A stretch of 64,000 nucleotides of DNA from Cladocopium goreaui (GCA_947184155.2 CAMXCT020005002.1:313995-377994), one strand, 5' to 3'. Shown: positions 20,454 through 31,268, counted from the stretch's first letter. Made by a program: numbers and translations. The notes: a model not told the origin generated them from the sequence alone.

Positions 20454-20517
20454 GTTGTTGAAGAAATGAGTTGCTAAGTGATGTTTTGTTATGTTTTGTT
20501 GGCCTCAAATCAGCACA

Positions 20518-20563
20518 TGATATATATATATACATATATATTTACATATATATATAATTGATA
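20518..20563. repeat. TA/TATACA microsatellite
   Basis: Alternating TATATACATATATAT tract. Confidence 0.8.
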
Positions 20564-21463
20564 TATCACTATGGTCCGACATATCTAGTAATAAGTATCT
20601 ATAAGTTCTATAGTTATTGGATGTTATTGGAGTATTGGACTTATGTTAGCTGGTCGTGCCGGTTGACACGTTCCCCCAACTATAGTTATGACCGCCTTGG
20701 AGGTGGCCTTTTCGTTTAGGCTAGGTTGAAGTTATAGGCCTCGGAAAAGGTCAAGATGGGTAATGTTACTCCCTTGGAAACCATGGTTTAGTAGGATATT
20801 TCCACATAATTGGGACCATTTATGGGGTGTTTAATACTAGGGTAATGCGATTAGTAAAGCAATGTCATAGACCCATTTGATGATCAATGCATGTCAATAC
20901 CACCCATTTTTATCCATTCATGGTGAAATTGGGGATGGTTTACTAAACCCATACGATTTGATGCTTGGCACTTGTGGTTTAAAAACCATGTGTCCAAAAC
21001 CAAGATGTGATGCGGGTTCATGCAAGAATTGGACGGAAACATGTCGGAACTATGCTTTTGCCGCGCCAGAATACCATGTGTTGGTAACGGTTGCTCTTTA
21101 CTTTACACCTGAAATGATGTTGGGCAAAAACCATGCCTTGTTCCACAACACAAAGTATTATACTTCCAACTATATCCATGATTGATAGATTTACTATAAC
21201 TAGTACCACTATTTTTTATATTTAGTGCTCTCAATAATATACAACTCCAACATAGTGCCGGCATGTTGCCAGTTGGGTGGCCACCAAGTGTTTCTTAGTT
21301 GGTATTGCTTTCAAAAAAAAACATCGTGACAATATTTCCATCACCTTCATTAAAAGTATAGTATACTATAGGTATATCCCCTTGGTCAACCATAGTTCAT
21401 CGAGACAAAACGTGAACTTATAGCGATATCGTCCTACAGGAGTGCCTGACATTGGTTGATTAG

Positions 21464-21545
21464 GAGCCCATGCTGCGCCTCCGCCCATCAGCAATGGCAA
21501 TGGCTACCATGAGGAAAGTGGTGGCAGCAGCCCCTTCGATGAGGC
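21464..21545 (+). CDS. Candidate exon of a RING/TRAF-finger-like protein (4)
   Basis: The acceptor TAG ends at 21,463. Reads AAPPPISNGNGYHEESGGSS, a P/S/G-rich linker-like segment, and joins the preceding exon in phase. The donor is probably GTTCCA at 21,546, which again keeps phase with 22,063. Confidence 0.55.
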
Positions 21546-22062
21546 GTTCCAATCGGGAAAAAAAATGGTTATTTCACCAGCCTAAAATGGGGATGCCTAT
21601 ACCAACTATGGGGATTTTAGAGTGGTTTTCATGGGATGAATGGAGATTTAATATGATTTAATAGGATATGAATAAGATTCATCAAGAATCAAACGTGGAT
21701 TGGACATCCCAGAACTAAAACTAGGTCTTGATGCGAAGATCATCAAAATTGGTGGATTTTCCTGTCATGTTTGTATCTACCGTTTATGGAAATTAAAACC
21801 AGAAATCATGTGCATCCCAGTTGTTATGTGGATATCCATGGATAGATGCGATATCTCCCATGTTTCACAGCCTATCAGATGTACACATCATGGGGCCTCC
21901 AACTATCCATGCCACCAGGCCGCCTCAAGGTTGGTGAGCGCCCCACATGTTTCTCATCCCAAGCTATTTGTTTATTTAGATCCTTCTTAAAATCCATGAA
22001 ACATCTTGGAAAATGATCCAGAAGGAGGTTGAATCTGGTTGAATATGTTTTAGGGTGAGCAG

Positions 22063-22168
22063 ATTTGGTCCGGTGGCTGTGGCCTGCCAGGACGATATTT
22101 GCGTGGCGAAGTATGACTTCGATGGCACCCCGGCACCAACCCTGCCCTGGTTCTGGGGAGATCGACAG
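22063..22168 (+). CDS. Candidate exon (5) of the same gene
   Basis: After GGGTGAGCAG the frame reads FGPVAVACQDDICVAKYDFD and then TLPWFWGD. It joins 21,545 in phase. The end is probably at CGACAG followed by GCTTAG, a GC-type donor. Two cysteines spaced CQDDIC may add a metal site. Function not recognised. Confidence 0.55.
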
Positions 22169-22512
22169 GCTTAGAGTCTTAGAGCAAACCACTAAAAATG
22201 TGGCCGTTGGGGCACTCAAAAGTTGATGGTTTGCTACAAAACGGCCCAGTTGTTTCGATTGAAAAAGACTGTGACCTGTATACGTCGGCGGGAGTTGAAT
22301 TTCTGTAATGTAAATGGAGTAATCATTTAAGTCCATTCTATTACAGTAATCTTGATATGCACTTGAACGATTGTAGATGAAATATGATGAAATAATATCC
22401 GAGATGGATTCAGGATCAACATAATTCAAATCAAATCATATTAACATATTGCTTCACACTGCCGGTGCCATGTCATTTTTTACACGCTTGCCACACGGGG
22501 CCTTCCCAACAG

Positions 22513-22605
22513 CCAATTTGGAAGCCGTTCAGCTTATTGCTGATGCGCCCAGATTTCCGTTGGGCTGCTTCATTTTGTTGCATATCTTGATCATTTGTGG
22601 TAATA
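22513..22605 (+). CDS. Candidate host exon (unknown protein)
   Basis: After CTTCCCAACAG the frame reads NLEAVQLIADAPRFPLGCF. The same frame is open upstream (FFTRLPHGAFPT), so the exon may start earlier. Confidence 0.45.
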
Positions 22606-22694
22606 TTTCAAGCAAAAAAAAGTGTTGGTTGCTTTATCTTTTTTTTCCATAGCAGATCGGGAATCATTTGTTGGTTTACTCAGAAATCCCTTCA

Positions 22695-22815
22695 GCCTAT
22701 GGCAGTCGTGCTTTTTGGCGGTTCAGGTGGGCAGAATCCTAAGTTGCTGCGTCTTTCGGCCAACGACATGGTTTCTTGGGCTATGTCAGGATGGGAGAAG
22801 TGTGTGAAGTGTCGT
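22695..22815 (+). CDS. Candidate host exon (unknown protein)
   Basis: Acceptor AATCCCTTCAG ends at 22,694. A long open frame reads AVVLFGGSGGQN, then PKLLRLSANDMVSWAMSGWE and CVKC. An internal AG|GTGGGC could divide it. Confidence 0.5.
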
Positions 22816-23061
22816 GGATTATCCCATTTATCCCATTTATAACTGGCTGAATTCATAGATTTCACATATCCCATTTATATAAGTGGCTCACAGCCCACAA
22901 CCACGAAGCAGTTACAAACTGGGATGATTCTCCAAGATAAGGGTTCTAGCAGATTCTCTCCCCATTTTTCGGATGGGTTTTTAGGCAAATTCATGAAAAA
23001 TTGCCTTATTTCAGGGTGAAGCATGCGGTGATGTTTGGAGAAAGCGCTTTGGGATAGCAAG

Positions 23062-23150
23062 TCATGGCGCAGATTTGGGAGTGTCCAGACATATCAGGGC
23101 CCAGCTGTGCGCGTGCCAGAATTGGTGCTATCAGCTGGGAGAACCATCCA
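23062..23150 (+). CDS. Candidate host exon (unknown protein)
   Basis: Reads SWRRFGSVQTYQ then GPAVRVPELVLSAGRTIQV. All three + frames are open here, so this choice rests on composition. Confidence 0.35.
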
Positions 23151-23171
23151 AGTATCCCCATAAATCATCAA

Positions 23172-23275
23172 CTGGTTGGTGGTTTGGAACATTTCGTTTA
23201 TTTTTCCATGATATATTGGGAATAATAATCCCAACTCACGAACTCATATTTTTCAGAGGGATTCAAACCAACCAG
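23172..23275. mobile_element. MITE family B
   Basis: CTGGTTGGTGGTTTGGAAC ... TTTTTCAGAGGG and ACCAACCAG. Confidence 0.85.
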
Positions 23276-23435
23276 CCATAAATCATCAAACATCCCTTGG
23301 TGAATCGCCCATGTCACGTGCGTCAAAACTCCCATACGCTGTTGGTGAAAACATGCGCAAACCCCCAAAAAAAAAGTCAAAAGTCGCTTCAGAACATCTA
23401 AGCAGACAGCAACCGACATACACTATATATAGTTA

Positions 23436-23438
23436 TTA

Positions 23439-23471
<33 letters not shown>

Positions 23472-23492
23472 TATATATATATATATATTATT
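23436..23492. repeat. TA microsatellite
   Basis: Long (TA)n with a short TTATATTA interruption, about 40 bp before the acceptor of the exon at 23,533. Confidence 0.85.
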
Positions 23493-23532
23493 CTATCTCC
23501 TGGTTTTCATGCCCTAGCTACTCTTTTTTTAG

Positions 23533-23641
23533 AGGCACAGCCCCATGCCTCAAGGTCAAGATCTATCGAACTGTGCCCAGCGGCTGGGCGGGCGGCATCT
23601 TACTTGCTCCTCGGGCGACGTTCTCACCGAAGTGCCTAGGG
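23533..23641 (+). CDS. Candidate host exon (unknown protein)
   Basis: Strong acceptor CTACTCTTTTTTTAG ends at 23,532 and the donor is GTTAGT at 23,642. Reads SPMPQGQDLSNCAQRLGGRH then TCSSGDVLTEVPRG. Confidence 0.55.
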
Positions 23642-24174
23642 GTTAGTAAGTACCACAGTGGTTAATTAGTGGAGAATTTATAGAATGTTCCCATAGTTAA
23701 TGAATTTTATAGTACCATAATGGTTTTCATAAGTTCCATGAGTGGTTAGTAGGCTGAATAACCCATGGTTAGTAAGTGCATCAACCATGAAATAAACATA
23801 GATTCATCCAAGAATCATCATAGTTAGCTCAGCTGGCCATGGATTGACTATCCAATACAGTAACCATGGTTAGTAAGTGACCATGGTACTTATTAACATG
23901 TTTACCCGTTGTTTTTGGAGGATTTTCATGTTCACTTGGAATGATGTTAACAGCAATGGGAAGTAAGTCCCCCATTTCATGGGCTATCCAACCTACAAAT
24001 TATAACCAACTATGGTTAGTAACAGTGCCAGTTGACGCCCCCACAAACACGATAGCTAAGTTGAGGCACATAACTTGGTTGTGTAGGCTTGATCAGGGGG
24101 ATATTACGGACTAGCTTTCATTCGCGGTTTACAAGCCAACTTATGACTGAGGGACCTCATCTTGTTGTATGAGA

Positions 24175-24280
24175 TATTCCTCTAGGAGTTTAACGTAGCT
24201 ATTGAAAACGGCCCATTTATAGTTGATTTACCCATTGAAAATGGTGATTTTCCATAGTCATGTTAGTTTACCAGAGGGTA
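24175..24280. mobile_element. Hairpin MITE family A, left end mutated
   Basis: TATTCCTCTAGGAGTTTAAC at the left, AGTTTACCAGAGGGTA at the right; the inner arms are intact. Confidence 0.8.
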
Positions 24281-24672
24281 TTCCTCAATCGAAACAAAAC
24301 AATGGTTTTCGTTCCCAACAGCACTGACTGTTGGGTTTCAACCATTGGGTCTGTGAGTGTTGCATTGCTTTTTGGTCGACCCTGAAAACCGTAACGCAAC
24401 CCTGGAACCTGCTGTTGGGTGGGATGGGATTGGGATCATCAAAATGGTGGTATTAAAATGTATTAAACTTATCCAACAAAATGGGGTTCGATTTCATGCC
24501 TTAATTAGTTAAGCACATCAGAAATTCAATGGAGTGGAACACACGGAAAGAACATCTCAGAAATGGGCCACCTTCTCACCTTCAGCCTCTGGGAACCGGA
24601 GATGGTGAATCGAGGCGTTCCTTGTCATGTTTGAAGTGATCCCGTCTTGTCCCAGTGCTTGAGTTTGATAGT

Positions 24673-24791
24673 TACCCTCTGGTAAACTAACATAACTACG
24701 GAAAATCGCCGTTTTTCATGGGGAAAATCATGGAACATCCACTATTTCAATAGTGATTTTCCATAGTTGTGTGAACGTTTACCAGAGGGTA
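24673..24791. mobile_element. Hairpin MITE family A
   Basis: TACCCTCTGGTAAACTAAC ... ACGTTTACCAGAGGGTA. Confidence 0.9.
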
Positions 24792-24835
24792 TCTAATGTT
24801 AGCTATACTTGGCCGATGGATTTCCACCAGATAAT

Positions 24836-24958
24836 TTTCCCAAGACGAAGCCAATGGACTGAAGATCTCAGGATAAGACCATGGAGGAAGTGGGGCTTCC
24901 TGGCTGCTTGGCTGCACCCGGACCTTGGGGGAAAGCCCATTGAATTCCGAGTGGTAAT
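24836..24958 (+). CDS. Candidate host exon (unknown protein)
   Basis: Begins soon after a family A element. Reads RSQWTEDLRIRPWRKW then GFLAAWLHPDLGGKPIEFRV. Splice ends are not firm. Confidence 0.4.
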
Positions 24959-25179
24959 CTAAGGCCGAAAAATGATCCATGTCATTCCCGTTTTTTTGGC
25001 TGATTGACTTGCAAAGAGCTACTGTAGTCCATGCTATTTCTATATGGAGGAGTTCCTAGAATGGGGGTACCCCAAATCATCCAAGTCATTAGACTCATTA
25101 GAGCATTTTTGTGTTGAAACCCGTGGTGACTTTGGGATCCCTCATCGCACCGATCTGTGGAGCTAGCGGTCGATTCCAG

Positions 25180-25246
25180 GATGGTTTCCCATGAAGTATG
25201 TGGAGCTATACAAGGAGTCGATGCAGTCGCCCAAAACTGGGACCTG
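25180..25246 (+). CDS. Candidate host exon (unknown protein)
   Basis: After GGTCGATTCCAG the frame reads MVSHEVCGAIQGVDAVAQNW. The donor is not clear. Confidence 0.45.
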
Positions 25247-25404
25247 TTTTTTTTGGAGAATCACTCTTCTACCATACTTGGGTGCAGTTGTGCTTAGTGA
25301 CTAGACTAGGGGTGACTAGGGCAACTATCCTAACCTCCCGAAGTTAGGAATGCTCCAGAAACCTCGGTTGAGGCCCCCATGTTGCTGTCCAGGGTATGTA
25401 GACC

Positions 25405-25530
25405 TACCATCCAGTAAAGTGACATAGCTATGGAAAATGGTCCATGATGGTCCATGTATATATTTAGAGGTGATTTCTATACCTCTAAAAATGGTGAGTT
25501 TGAACAGTTACGTTAGTTTACTAAAGAGTA
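25405..25530. mobile_element. Hairpin MITE family A, old copy
   Basis: TACCATCCAGTAAAGTGAC ... AGTTTACTAAAGAGTA; both tips have several substitutions. Confidence 0.6.
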
Positions 25531-25847
25531 TAGAGTATAGAGGTTGTAATTATTCATCTTTGGGCGGAGTAGTACCACCGTTTTTGAAAATCTGGCATTG
25601 TGTGTTGTAATAATTCATGCGCGCGCAGGGTTGTCCACAAGCAAACCGAACATCTGAAAATATCAGTTATGCACGCCATATCCAGCAGTTGAACATTGCA
25701 TGTCGAATCATTTTCTCAACAAGCACGTATCCGTGACAAAACTATCTCCTAAATGACTTAAAGACATTTAACAAGAAGTATAAAGATGTCTAAAGCACAT
25801 AACTTCAGAAATTGCTCATTTATGTGGTATTTCAGGACTTGATAAAT

Positions 25848-25990
25848 ATGCATATATATATATAATATTGTGTGTGTAACTATATATATATTATAATATT
25901 GTGTGTGCAAATATATATATACATATATATTATAAACAATATTGTAAACATAAATATTGTATAAATATTGTAAACACAATACAATTATAC
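25848..25990. repeat. AT-rich TATA / ATATTGTG tract
   Basis: TATATA stretches alternate with a repeated AATATTGTGTGTG motif. Confidence 0.75.
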
Positions 25991-26101
25991 CTATATATAA
26001 TATCTATAGTAAAACAAGTGCCTAGTGCCTAGCGGGTCCTAATGAGTCCTAGCAGTTTTTACGCAGCGCAGGACGGGGAGAACATCGCTTGATTTGCCCA
26101 G

Positions 26102-26207
26102 CGGGACCAGTGTCCCATCCGATGGGCGGATGAGTCGCGGGCGGTGGCGTCGCGTCAAGAAGTCAGGTTCCCAAATGAGGAGCCGACTCGTTCCCAGCTG
26201 CGGGGCG
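26102..26207 (+). CDS. Candidate host exon (unknown protein)
   Basis: Acceptor TTGATTTGCCCAG ends at 26,101 and the donor is GTTGAA at 26,208. Reads RDQCPIRWADESRAVASRQE then VRFPNEEPTRSQLRG. Strong coding composition. Confidence 0.55.
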
Positions 26208-26567
26208 GTTGAAAAAGAAGCATCACACAATATAGCCTATACAATAGCCATATGTATGGCATGCTATGGCTAAGGTATGTTTTTTTCTCCGGTTTCCATT
26301 GTGAATCTTATGAATGTTTATGATATATCCAACTGCAGTAGTTGATGGGGGCAACAACAACCAAATTTAGTCACATGTGACCTTCTGATCGCATATTTGG
26401 GTAGAGCTTTGATATGCTCTGGTGAAAGGATGGTTTGCGAACGTGTTAAAAAAAAACATAGAACTAAACTGCATAAGTAAGAGTTGTTTTGGCTTCGCAA
26501 GGGATCAGTGTAATTTGCCATTGATTTCACCATCGATTTCACCATTTTTCACCATATTTCGCCCCAG

Positions 26568-26660
26568 GCGCGTTCAGTCCGAGGTGTCCAGTTTGACGTG
26601 TGTCCTAGATGCGGAAAAGGCCATGGGGTCCGTTCCGAAAATGATCAACATTTATGGTGG
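26568..26660 (+). CDS. Candidate host exon (unknown protein)
   Basis: Acceptor TATTTCGCCCCAG ends at 26,567 and the donor is GTAAAC at 26,661. Reads RVQSEVSSLTCVLDAEKAMG then SVPKMINIYG. Good splice sites. Confidence 0.6.
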
Positions 26661-26912
26661 GTAAACTCCACATCTTCAGGAGTCTATAGCAGAAAAAAAA
26701 ACACCTCCTTGTCCTCCAAAGAAGATGGTGTTGAGAGGCCAGAGAATGGATATTCTGAAGATTAATGATAGGACTGCACCAAACCAGGATTCAGAATGGC
26801 AGCAGAGAAATTCCTGAAATAGCAAAGAAACCAAATGATACATTCCAAATCATTCCAAGACTCAGAGGTAGAGAGCACCAGCACTGCCCCGCACATCGCC
26901 CCATGTGTATAG

Positions 26913-26975
26913 CTCTGTGCGGTTTTGATCACGTGAAGAACACGGCTGTCTTCGCCGCGTTCGACGCCGCTGATG
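26913..26975 (+). CDS. Candidate host exon (unknown protein)
   Basis: Reads CGFDHVKNTAVFAAFDAADG and ends at a possible GTGAAA donor at 26,976. Confidence 0.45.
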
Positions 26976-27007
26976 GTGAAATACTGTCGGTCTTTGCTAG
27001 CTGCTAG

Positions 27008-27078
27008 CTTGAAGTTCGCTGTCATTGGCCGGGACCGGCTGCTTGCCAACAACCATGGCACGTGGTTCGCATGTGAAA
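27008..27078 (+). CDS. Candidate host exon (unknown protein)
   Basis: After CTGCTAG the frame reads FAVIGRDRLLANNHGTWFAC. It is in another frame from the island 33 bp upstream, so one of the two boundaries is wrong or they belong to different transcripts. Confidence 0.4.
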
Positions 27079-27618
27079 CTAGTAGAAATTTGGCAATTGC
27101 TGGACATCCTTGAAGATTTTGAATCAACCATATACCTGGTTTTGCCAAATTGGGTGGCTTTACAATTCCTGAGAAATTGGAGTTTCTCCTGGGATAAATT
27201 TTAGAGTTCAGTACTAGGAAGCGAATTGCTGTGGTGTCAAGCCAAAAGTTTCGAAGTAGCAATTACGTTTTTTCCCCGGAGACGAAAGATGGATTTTCAT
27301 GAGCTTTCCATTTCTATCCATGTTAAAATGTTAAGTTTCCGTCTGTAGACTTATAGAAATGGATAAAATGAAAGAAGCTCAGTAAAACACTGTCACGTTT
27401 CCATGTTTTCATGATGGAAGTTGGTTGTTTCTTGATGGAAGTTGGTTGTTTCCTTGTGTTCCAAGTACTAAATACACCTGCAATGCACGTGAAAGTCTAG
27501 CAAGGAGACAACCCAGCATAGCCCATTTAATTAAGTTAGTTTCGCATGTTTGTCGTTCATCCAAGTCCAATTAATTTAATCAGCAGTCATCAGCAACCAT
27601 CAGCAATCATCAGCAATC

Positions 27619-27722
27619 TACCCTCTGGTAATTTAACGTAGCTATTGAAAATGGCCATTTATAGTGGATTTTCCCATTAAAAATTGTGATTTTCCATAGT
27701 TATGTTAAATTACCAGAGGGTA
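27619..27722. mobile_element. Hairpin MITE family A, intact
   Basis: TACCCTCTGGTAATTTAACG ... AAATTACCAGAGGGTA. A short CAGCAATCAT repeat precedes it. Confidence 0.9.
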
Positions 27723-27779
27723 GATGACACAAATGTCCCTGTCCAACCCTCTCCGAACATGGAACATGATGGAACCCAG

Positions 27780-27889
27780 GCACTTTGAAGCCCCGCGGTC
27801 CCTGCCATTCACCGTTCCGTTTGCATCAATCGGATTTCGCGTCGATTTCGCGGCACGCTTGCAGCGCTTCCTTTCTTCCTTATTTTGAC
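27780..27889 (+). CDS. Candidate host exon (unknown protein)
   Basis: After GGAACCCAG the frame reads APRSLPFTVPFASIGFRVDF then AARLQRFLSS, to a TGA. This could be a 3' coding end, or the donor lies upstream of the stop. Confidence 0.5.
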
Positions 27890-28000
27890 TTCAGAACTTG
27901 CAGTGGAAGAGAGGACGTCTGCAGGTCTCAGCAAAGGGTTAAGAGATGAAAATCATGAAACAAACAAGCATTTTAACAGAGTGTCATGCACCATGATTAA

Positions 28001-28099
28001 CTGGTTGGTGGTTTCAAGCATATTATCCTGCTTATTGCTGATGGGATTGTGATTCGTGATCCCCAAGTGACTGGGCCAGGGTGTTGAACCACCAGCCAG
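28001..28099. mobile_element. MITE family B, diverged core
   Basis: CTGGTTGGTGGTTTCAAGC at the left and GTTGAACCACCAGCCAG at the right; the middle differs from the usual core. Confidence 0.7.
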
Positions 28100-28441
28100 T
28101 TTCAGGTTGTGAAAAAAACAGCATCATGTGCACATCATATTTGCAAGAACCGCCGTTGCTAGTGGAGGTTGACCAAACAACTCCACGGAAAACCCTAACC
28201 AACCGCTTGAACCAATTTGTTATCAGCTCCGGCTGATGTTGCCACGTTGCCTTAACAAGTCGCGGTAAAAACCATGGCTGAGCCGCTGAGCGTGCTGTGT
28301 GATGGTGACTTCCCCCAACGAGAAGTCGACCAGTCGAAAACCTGAAACGATCACATTCCAATGGTAAAATGGAAGCAATGATAGGGGCCACCAATGTTTG
28401 ACATTGTTTATTATTCTGACTAAAATTCATCCAACTTCTAG

Positions 28442-28495
28442 GGAGGAAACAAATGCTTCACCATTCCCAAAGCCGTCGTTCCGAAAGGAAACTAA
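28442..28495 (+). CDS. Candidate short host exon
   Basis: After CCAACTTCTAG the frame reads GGNKCFTIPKAVVPKGN and reaches a TAA. It may end at GTTCCG before the stop. Confidence 0.4.
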   Translation, partial: GGNKCFTIPKAVVPKGN

Positions 28496-28541
28496 CATGT
28501 TGTTTCATGAAACACATCTTGAAAACTTGCCCCTGCTTCAG

Positions 28542-28568
28542 GTCGGTGAACAAAGGATTTGCCTTGTG
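28542..28568 (+). CDS. Candidate 27-nt micro-exon
   Basis: Acceptor TGCCCCTGCTTCAG ends at 28,541 and the donor is GTGAGA at 28,569. It encodes VGEQRICLV, nine codons with no remainder. Confidence 0.45.
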
Positions 28569-28732
28569 GTGAGATCCTAGTACTTATATAACTTATATAT
28601 GTTGATCATTGTTGATCTGTGAGTCTATGTTGATCTATTTTGAATTTCCAGCAGCCCAATGATGGGACCTCAATTCCAATGGTCACTTAACAGAAGTCAC
28701 TCCGATACAAGCTGATGACATACCAAGATGTG

Positions 28733-28858
28733 TACCGGGTCGGAGCAAGAGCACTTGAAATCAATGCTGGTCCAAGAAAGATTGGGATATTAGTAACCCC
28801 CCAACAAAGAGGTCTTTTTCGTGTGCCACCTGACCCCACGGAAACCATGGTTGTGTAG
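28733..28858 (+). CDS. Candidate host exon, possible 3' coding end
   Basis: Open frame reads VGARALEINAGPRKIGILVT, then PQQRGLFRVPPDPTETMVV and TAG at 28,856-28,858. An alternative frame (SEQEHLKSMLVQERLGY) is open over the first half. Confidence 0.45.
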   Translation, partial: YRVGARALEINAGPRKIGILVTPQQRGLFRVPPDPTETMVV

Positions 28859-28869
28859 GGGATGTACAC

Positions 28870-28986
28870 ATATGGCAGTGTGTCAAATCCTTGTACCCCT
28901 TCTGTTCACATCAAAATAGCTGGGATTTATGGATGTTCATTCCCCTAAAAATGGTATTTTCATAGGTATTGATCCATACCCATATG
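28870..28986. mobile_element. Family D repeat, copy 2
   Basis: Begins ATATGGCAGTGTGTCAAA and ends CCATACCCATATG; closely matches 6,270-6,380 apart from small indels. Confidence 0.65.
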
Positions 28987-29274
28987 GGAACCATTACATA
29001 ATTGGAGTTTAACACTAGGGGGGTGGGATTTCATGCGTATACTCCTACTTGGGATGTTTTACTATACCCCCACTGGTTGACAGATGTGGAGAACGCTATC
29101 CCACATTACTTGATGGGTTTGGCGGTTATACAAATGCTGTGAAAATCTAATCATTATCTAATTAGAGGATCTATGATCTATTGCAATATCTATATTTTTT
29201 TACCATCTAATATCCAATCATCATTATCTAATGATGAATTGACATCTTCGCCAATGACAATGCCTTTTTTGCAG

Positions 29275-29296
29275 TACTGCAGGAGGTTCCTGCGAG
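29275..29296 (+). CDS. Candidate 22-nt micro-exon
   Basis: Strong acceptor ATGCCTTTTTTGCAG ends at 29,274 and the donor is GTGAAG at 29,297. It would encode YCRRFLR. Confidence 0.4.
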
Positions 29297-29364
29297 GTGA
29301 AGCGTGCCTAAGGTGACAATCCAAGAATCATCGCTATGGATTGACTATCCAATAAGAATCAGCA

Positions 29365-29493
29365 AACCCTCTGGTAAACATACAAAAAGCCATGGAAAAT
29401 CACCATCTTTACTAGGTAAATCGTGGTAAATCAACTATACTTGTGCATACTTGTGCCATTTTCAATAGCTATGTAACAAATTACCAGAAGGTA
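29365..29493. mobile_element. Hairpin MITE family A, diverged
   Basis: AACCCTCTGGTAAACATAC ... AAATTACCAGAAGGTA, with a short internal expansion. Confidence 0.75.
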
Positions 29494-29926
29494 ACTATGT
29501 TTCCAAGGGGATGTAACTCCAGTGGCTTTTGCCAGGCGAGGCACTTGTTTACGATAGCTAAATTGACGCAAACGACTTGGTGAGTTCTATGGTTTTTGGG
29601 ATATATATACAAATATATATAGTTATACTTATATATATATACATAATCATCTTGAAGTAGATAGAATATGGGATTTCACACACATTCCCAATTTTGTGAA
29701 GATGTTTGACAGTTCCATATTCAATCTACTTCAGAAGGGCTATAAATCCTTTGTAAATGTAGATTTTAATGGTATAATCCCATTAAAAATGGAAGATTTT
29801 CCATTGCCTACATGTATTAACTAACAAAACTATAAGGAAATGTTTGAAATTCCTAATCCAATCTAGTCATATATATATATATATATACAGTCTCTAACTA
29901 TCATAGGAGTTTAAAACATCACTTGG

Positions 29927-30065
29927 ACACCGGATCCCAAGGTTTGACTCCCCTCCCTGCGTGGCCTGCGACTTCCAACGCCGGCGGAAAGCCCTCGGCC
30001 GCGGGATCTCAGGGATCGGGAGGATTCTTCGGGTGGAAAAAAGGGTGGATTGGAAACCTCCAAGA
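29927..30065 (+). CDS. Candidate host exon with CxxC motif
   Basis: The open frame reads DSPPCVACDFQRRRKALGRG then ISGIGRILRVEKRVDWKP. CVAC is a possible metal-binding pair. A second frame, rich in G, S and P, is also open. Splice ends unresolved. Confidence 0.45.
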
Positions 30066-30371
30066 GTCTGTTTGGTGCTTTCCAAATGCTTCAAATATGG
30101 GATGATTGGGATCATATTTCGACCCTACTTGGGATGATTGGGATGATTGAAATGACGAAGTTTTTTTTGTTTGGGATGAGTTACTGTAAAAGTAGCAACG
30201 AAAAGAATACAATGTTCCTTGTACTTGTCCAGTTTTCTTGAAATCAGTGCCTGATCTATTTTTAGGGGGTAGAGTAGATTGAGTAGATGAACTCGGGGGT
30301 TAGCAAGTGGGAACCTGTCATTACCACGGTAAGGTTTGATTGGGTGAGTTTTTCAATGATTTACCAGGCAT

Positions 30372-30445
30372 ATTTCTCAGGATCATGGAGATTCATGGAG
30401 ATTCGTTACGACTCGGTGTTGTGGTGACCTAAGACGAGTTCACCG
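30372..30445 (+). CDS. Possible host exon
   Basis: After CATATTTCTCAG the frame reads DHGDSWRFVTTRCCGDLRRV and soon stops. Weak. Confidence 0.3.
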
Positions 30446-30929
30446 AGTTAACTAAAGTGCTGAGATGGATGCGGTTTTACCATGTTGTACCATATTTCAC
30501 CCAAATTTCCTGTATCCAGCAAAAACTAGGGGGTCAACAGAAAAACAAAAGCAAATGCTGGGAACAATCAAGTGAAGTGATTGGATCGTGTATGATATAC
30601 TACGGCATAGTGACTGCATTTGCCCGCAACAAGTTTTCCCCGAACCTGTACCACAAATTGCCTGTGGTATCGCACCAGTACCGTTTTGGTTGGAAATCAC
30701 ACGTTTTTTGGATAACGTCTCCATTTTGCTCTAATGTGTCTTGGCTTCAAACCCAAATTCTTCCATGATGCAACATGGTTTCATGGCTCCCTCCCCTCCC
30801 AGATTTTTTATCATGTCAGATCCTGAAAATCCTGATTCCTGTAGGCTCAACAAGAAGCTCAAACCCCATAGCTGTCATCAATTTTAGATATATAATTACA
30901 CCCCCCAAAGTTCTCCAATCTCTTCAGGT

Positions 30930-31037
30930 TACCCTCTGGTAATTTAACATAGCTATTGAAAATGGCCATAGAAATAGTGAGTTTTCCCATTAAGCATGGT
31001 GATTTTCCATAGTTTTTTGTATGTTTACCAGAGGGTA
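30930..31037. mobile_element. Hairpin MITE family A, intact
   Basis: TACCCTCTGGTAATTTAAC ... TTTTTTGTATGTTTACCAGAGGGTA in two blocks. Its right half shows the uninterrupted form of the copy split by the satellite insertion at 34,241. Confidence 0.9.
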
Positions 31038-31094
31038 GTCATTGAACATGCCAAAATCTTCCATGGTAACATCCCATGGTTTTCCACCGGAAAA

Positions 31095-31227
31095 GCCCAC
31101 GGGAAACGCCCTGGACATCCACCACGAGGTCTGGATGTGGCGTTGCAAATGTGGCTCCGGGCAGTGAAGCGCGACATTCGCATCAGCCTGGCAGCTCCTC
31201 GGTGGCAAAGTTCATGGGAACGAAATT
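31095..31227 (+). CDS. Candidate host exon (unknown protein)
   Basis: Reads GLDVALQMWLRAVKRDIRIS then LAAPRWQSSWERN to a TGA. Amphipathic, helix-like. Splice ends unresolved. Confidence 0.5.
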
Positions 31228-31268
31228 GACCAAGAAATATCTGGGTGGTTGGTGGTTTCAAACATGAC

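Noticed and set aside
30497-30724. GTGSGKT P-loop-like string in a reverse ORF
   Set aside because: No surrounding Walker B or domain context, poor codon composition, and a competing + frame; judged chance.
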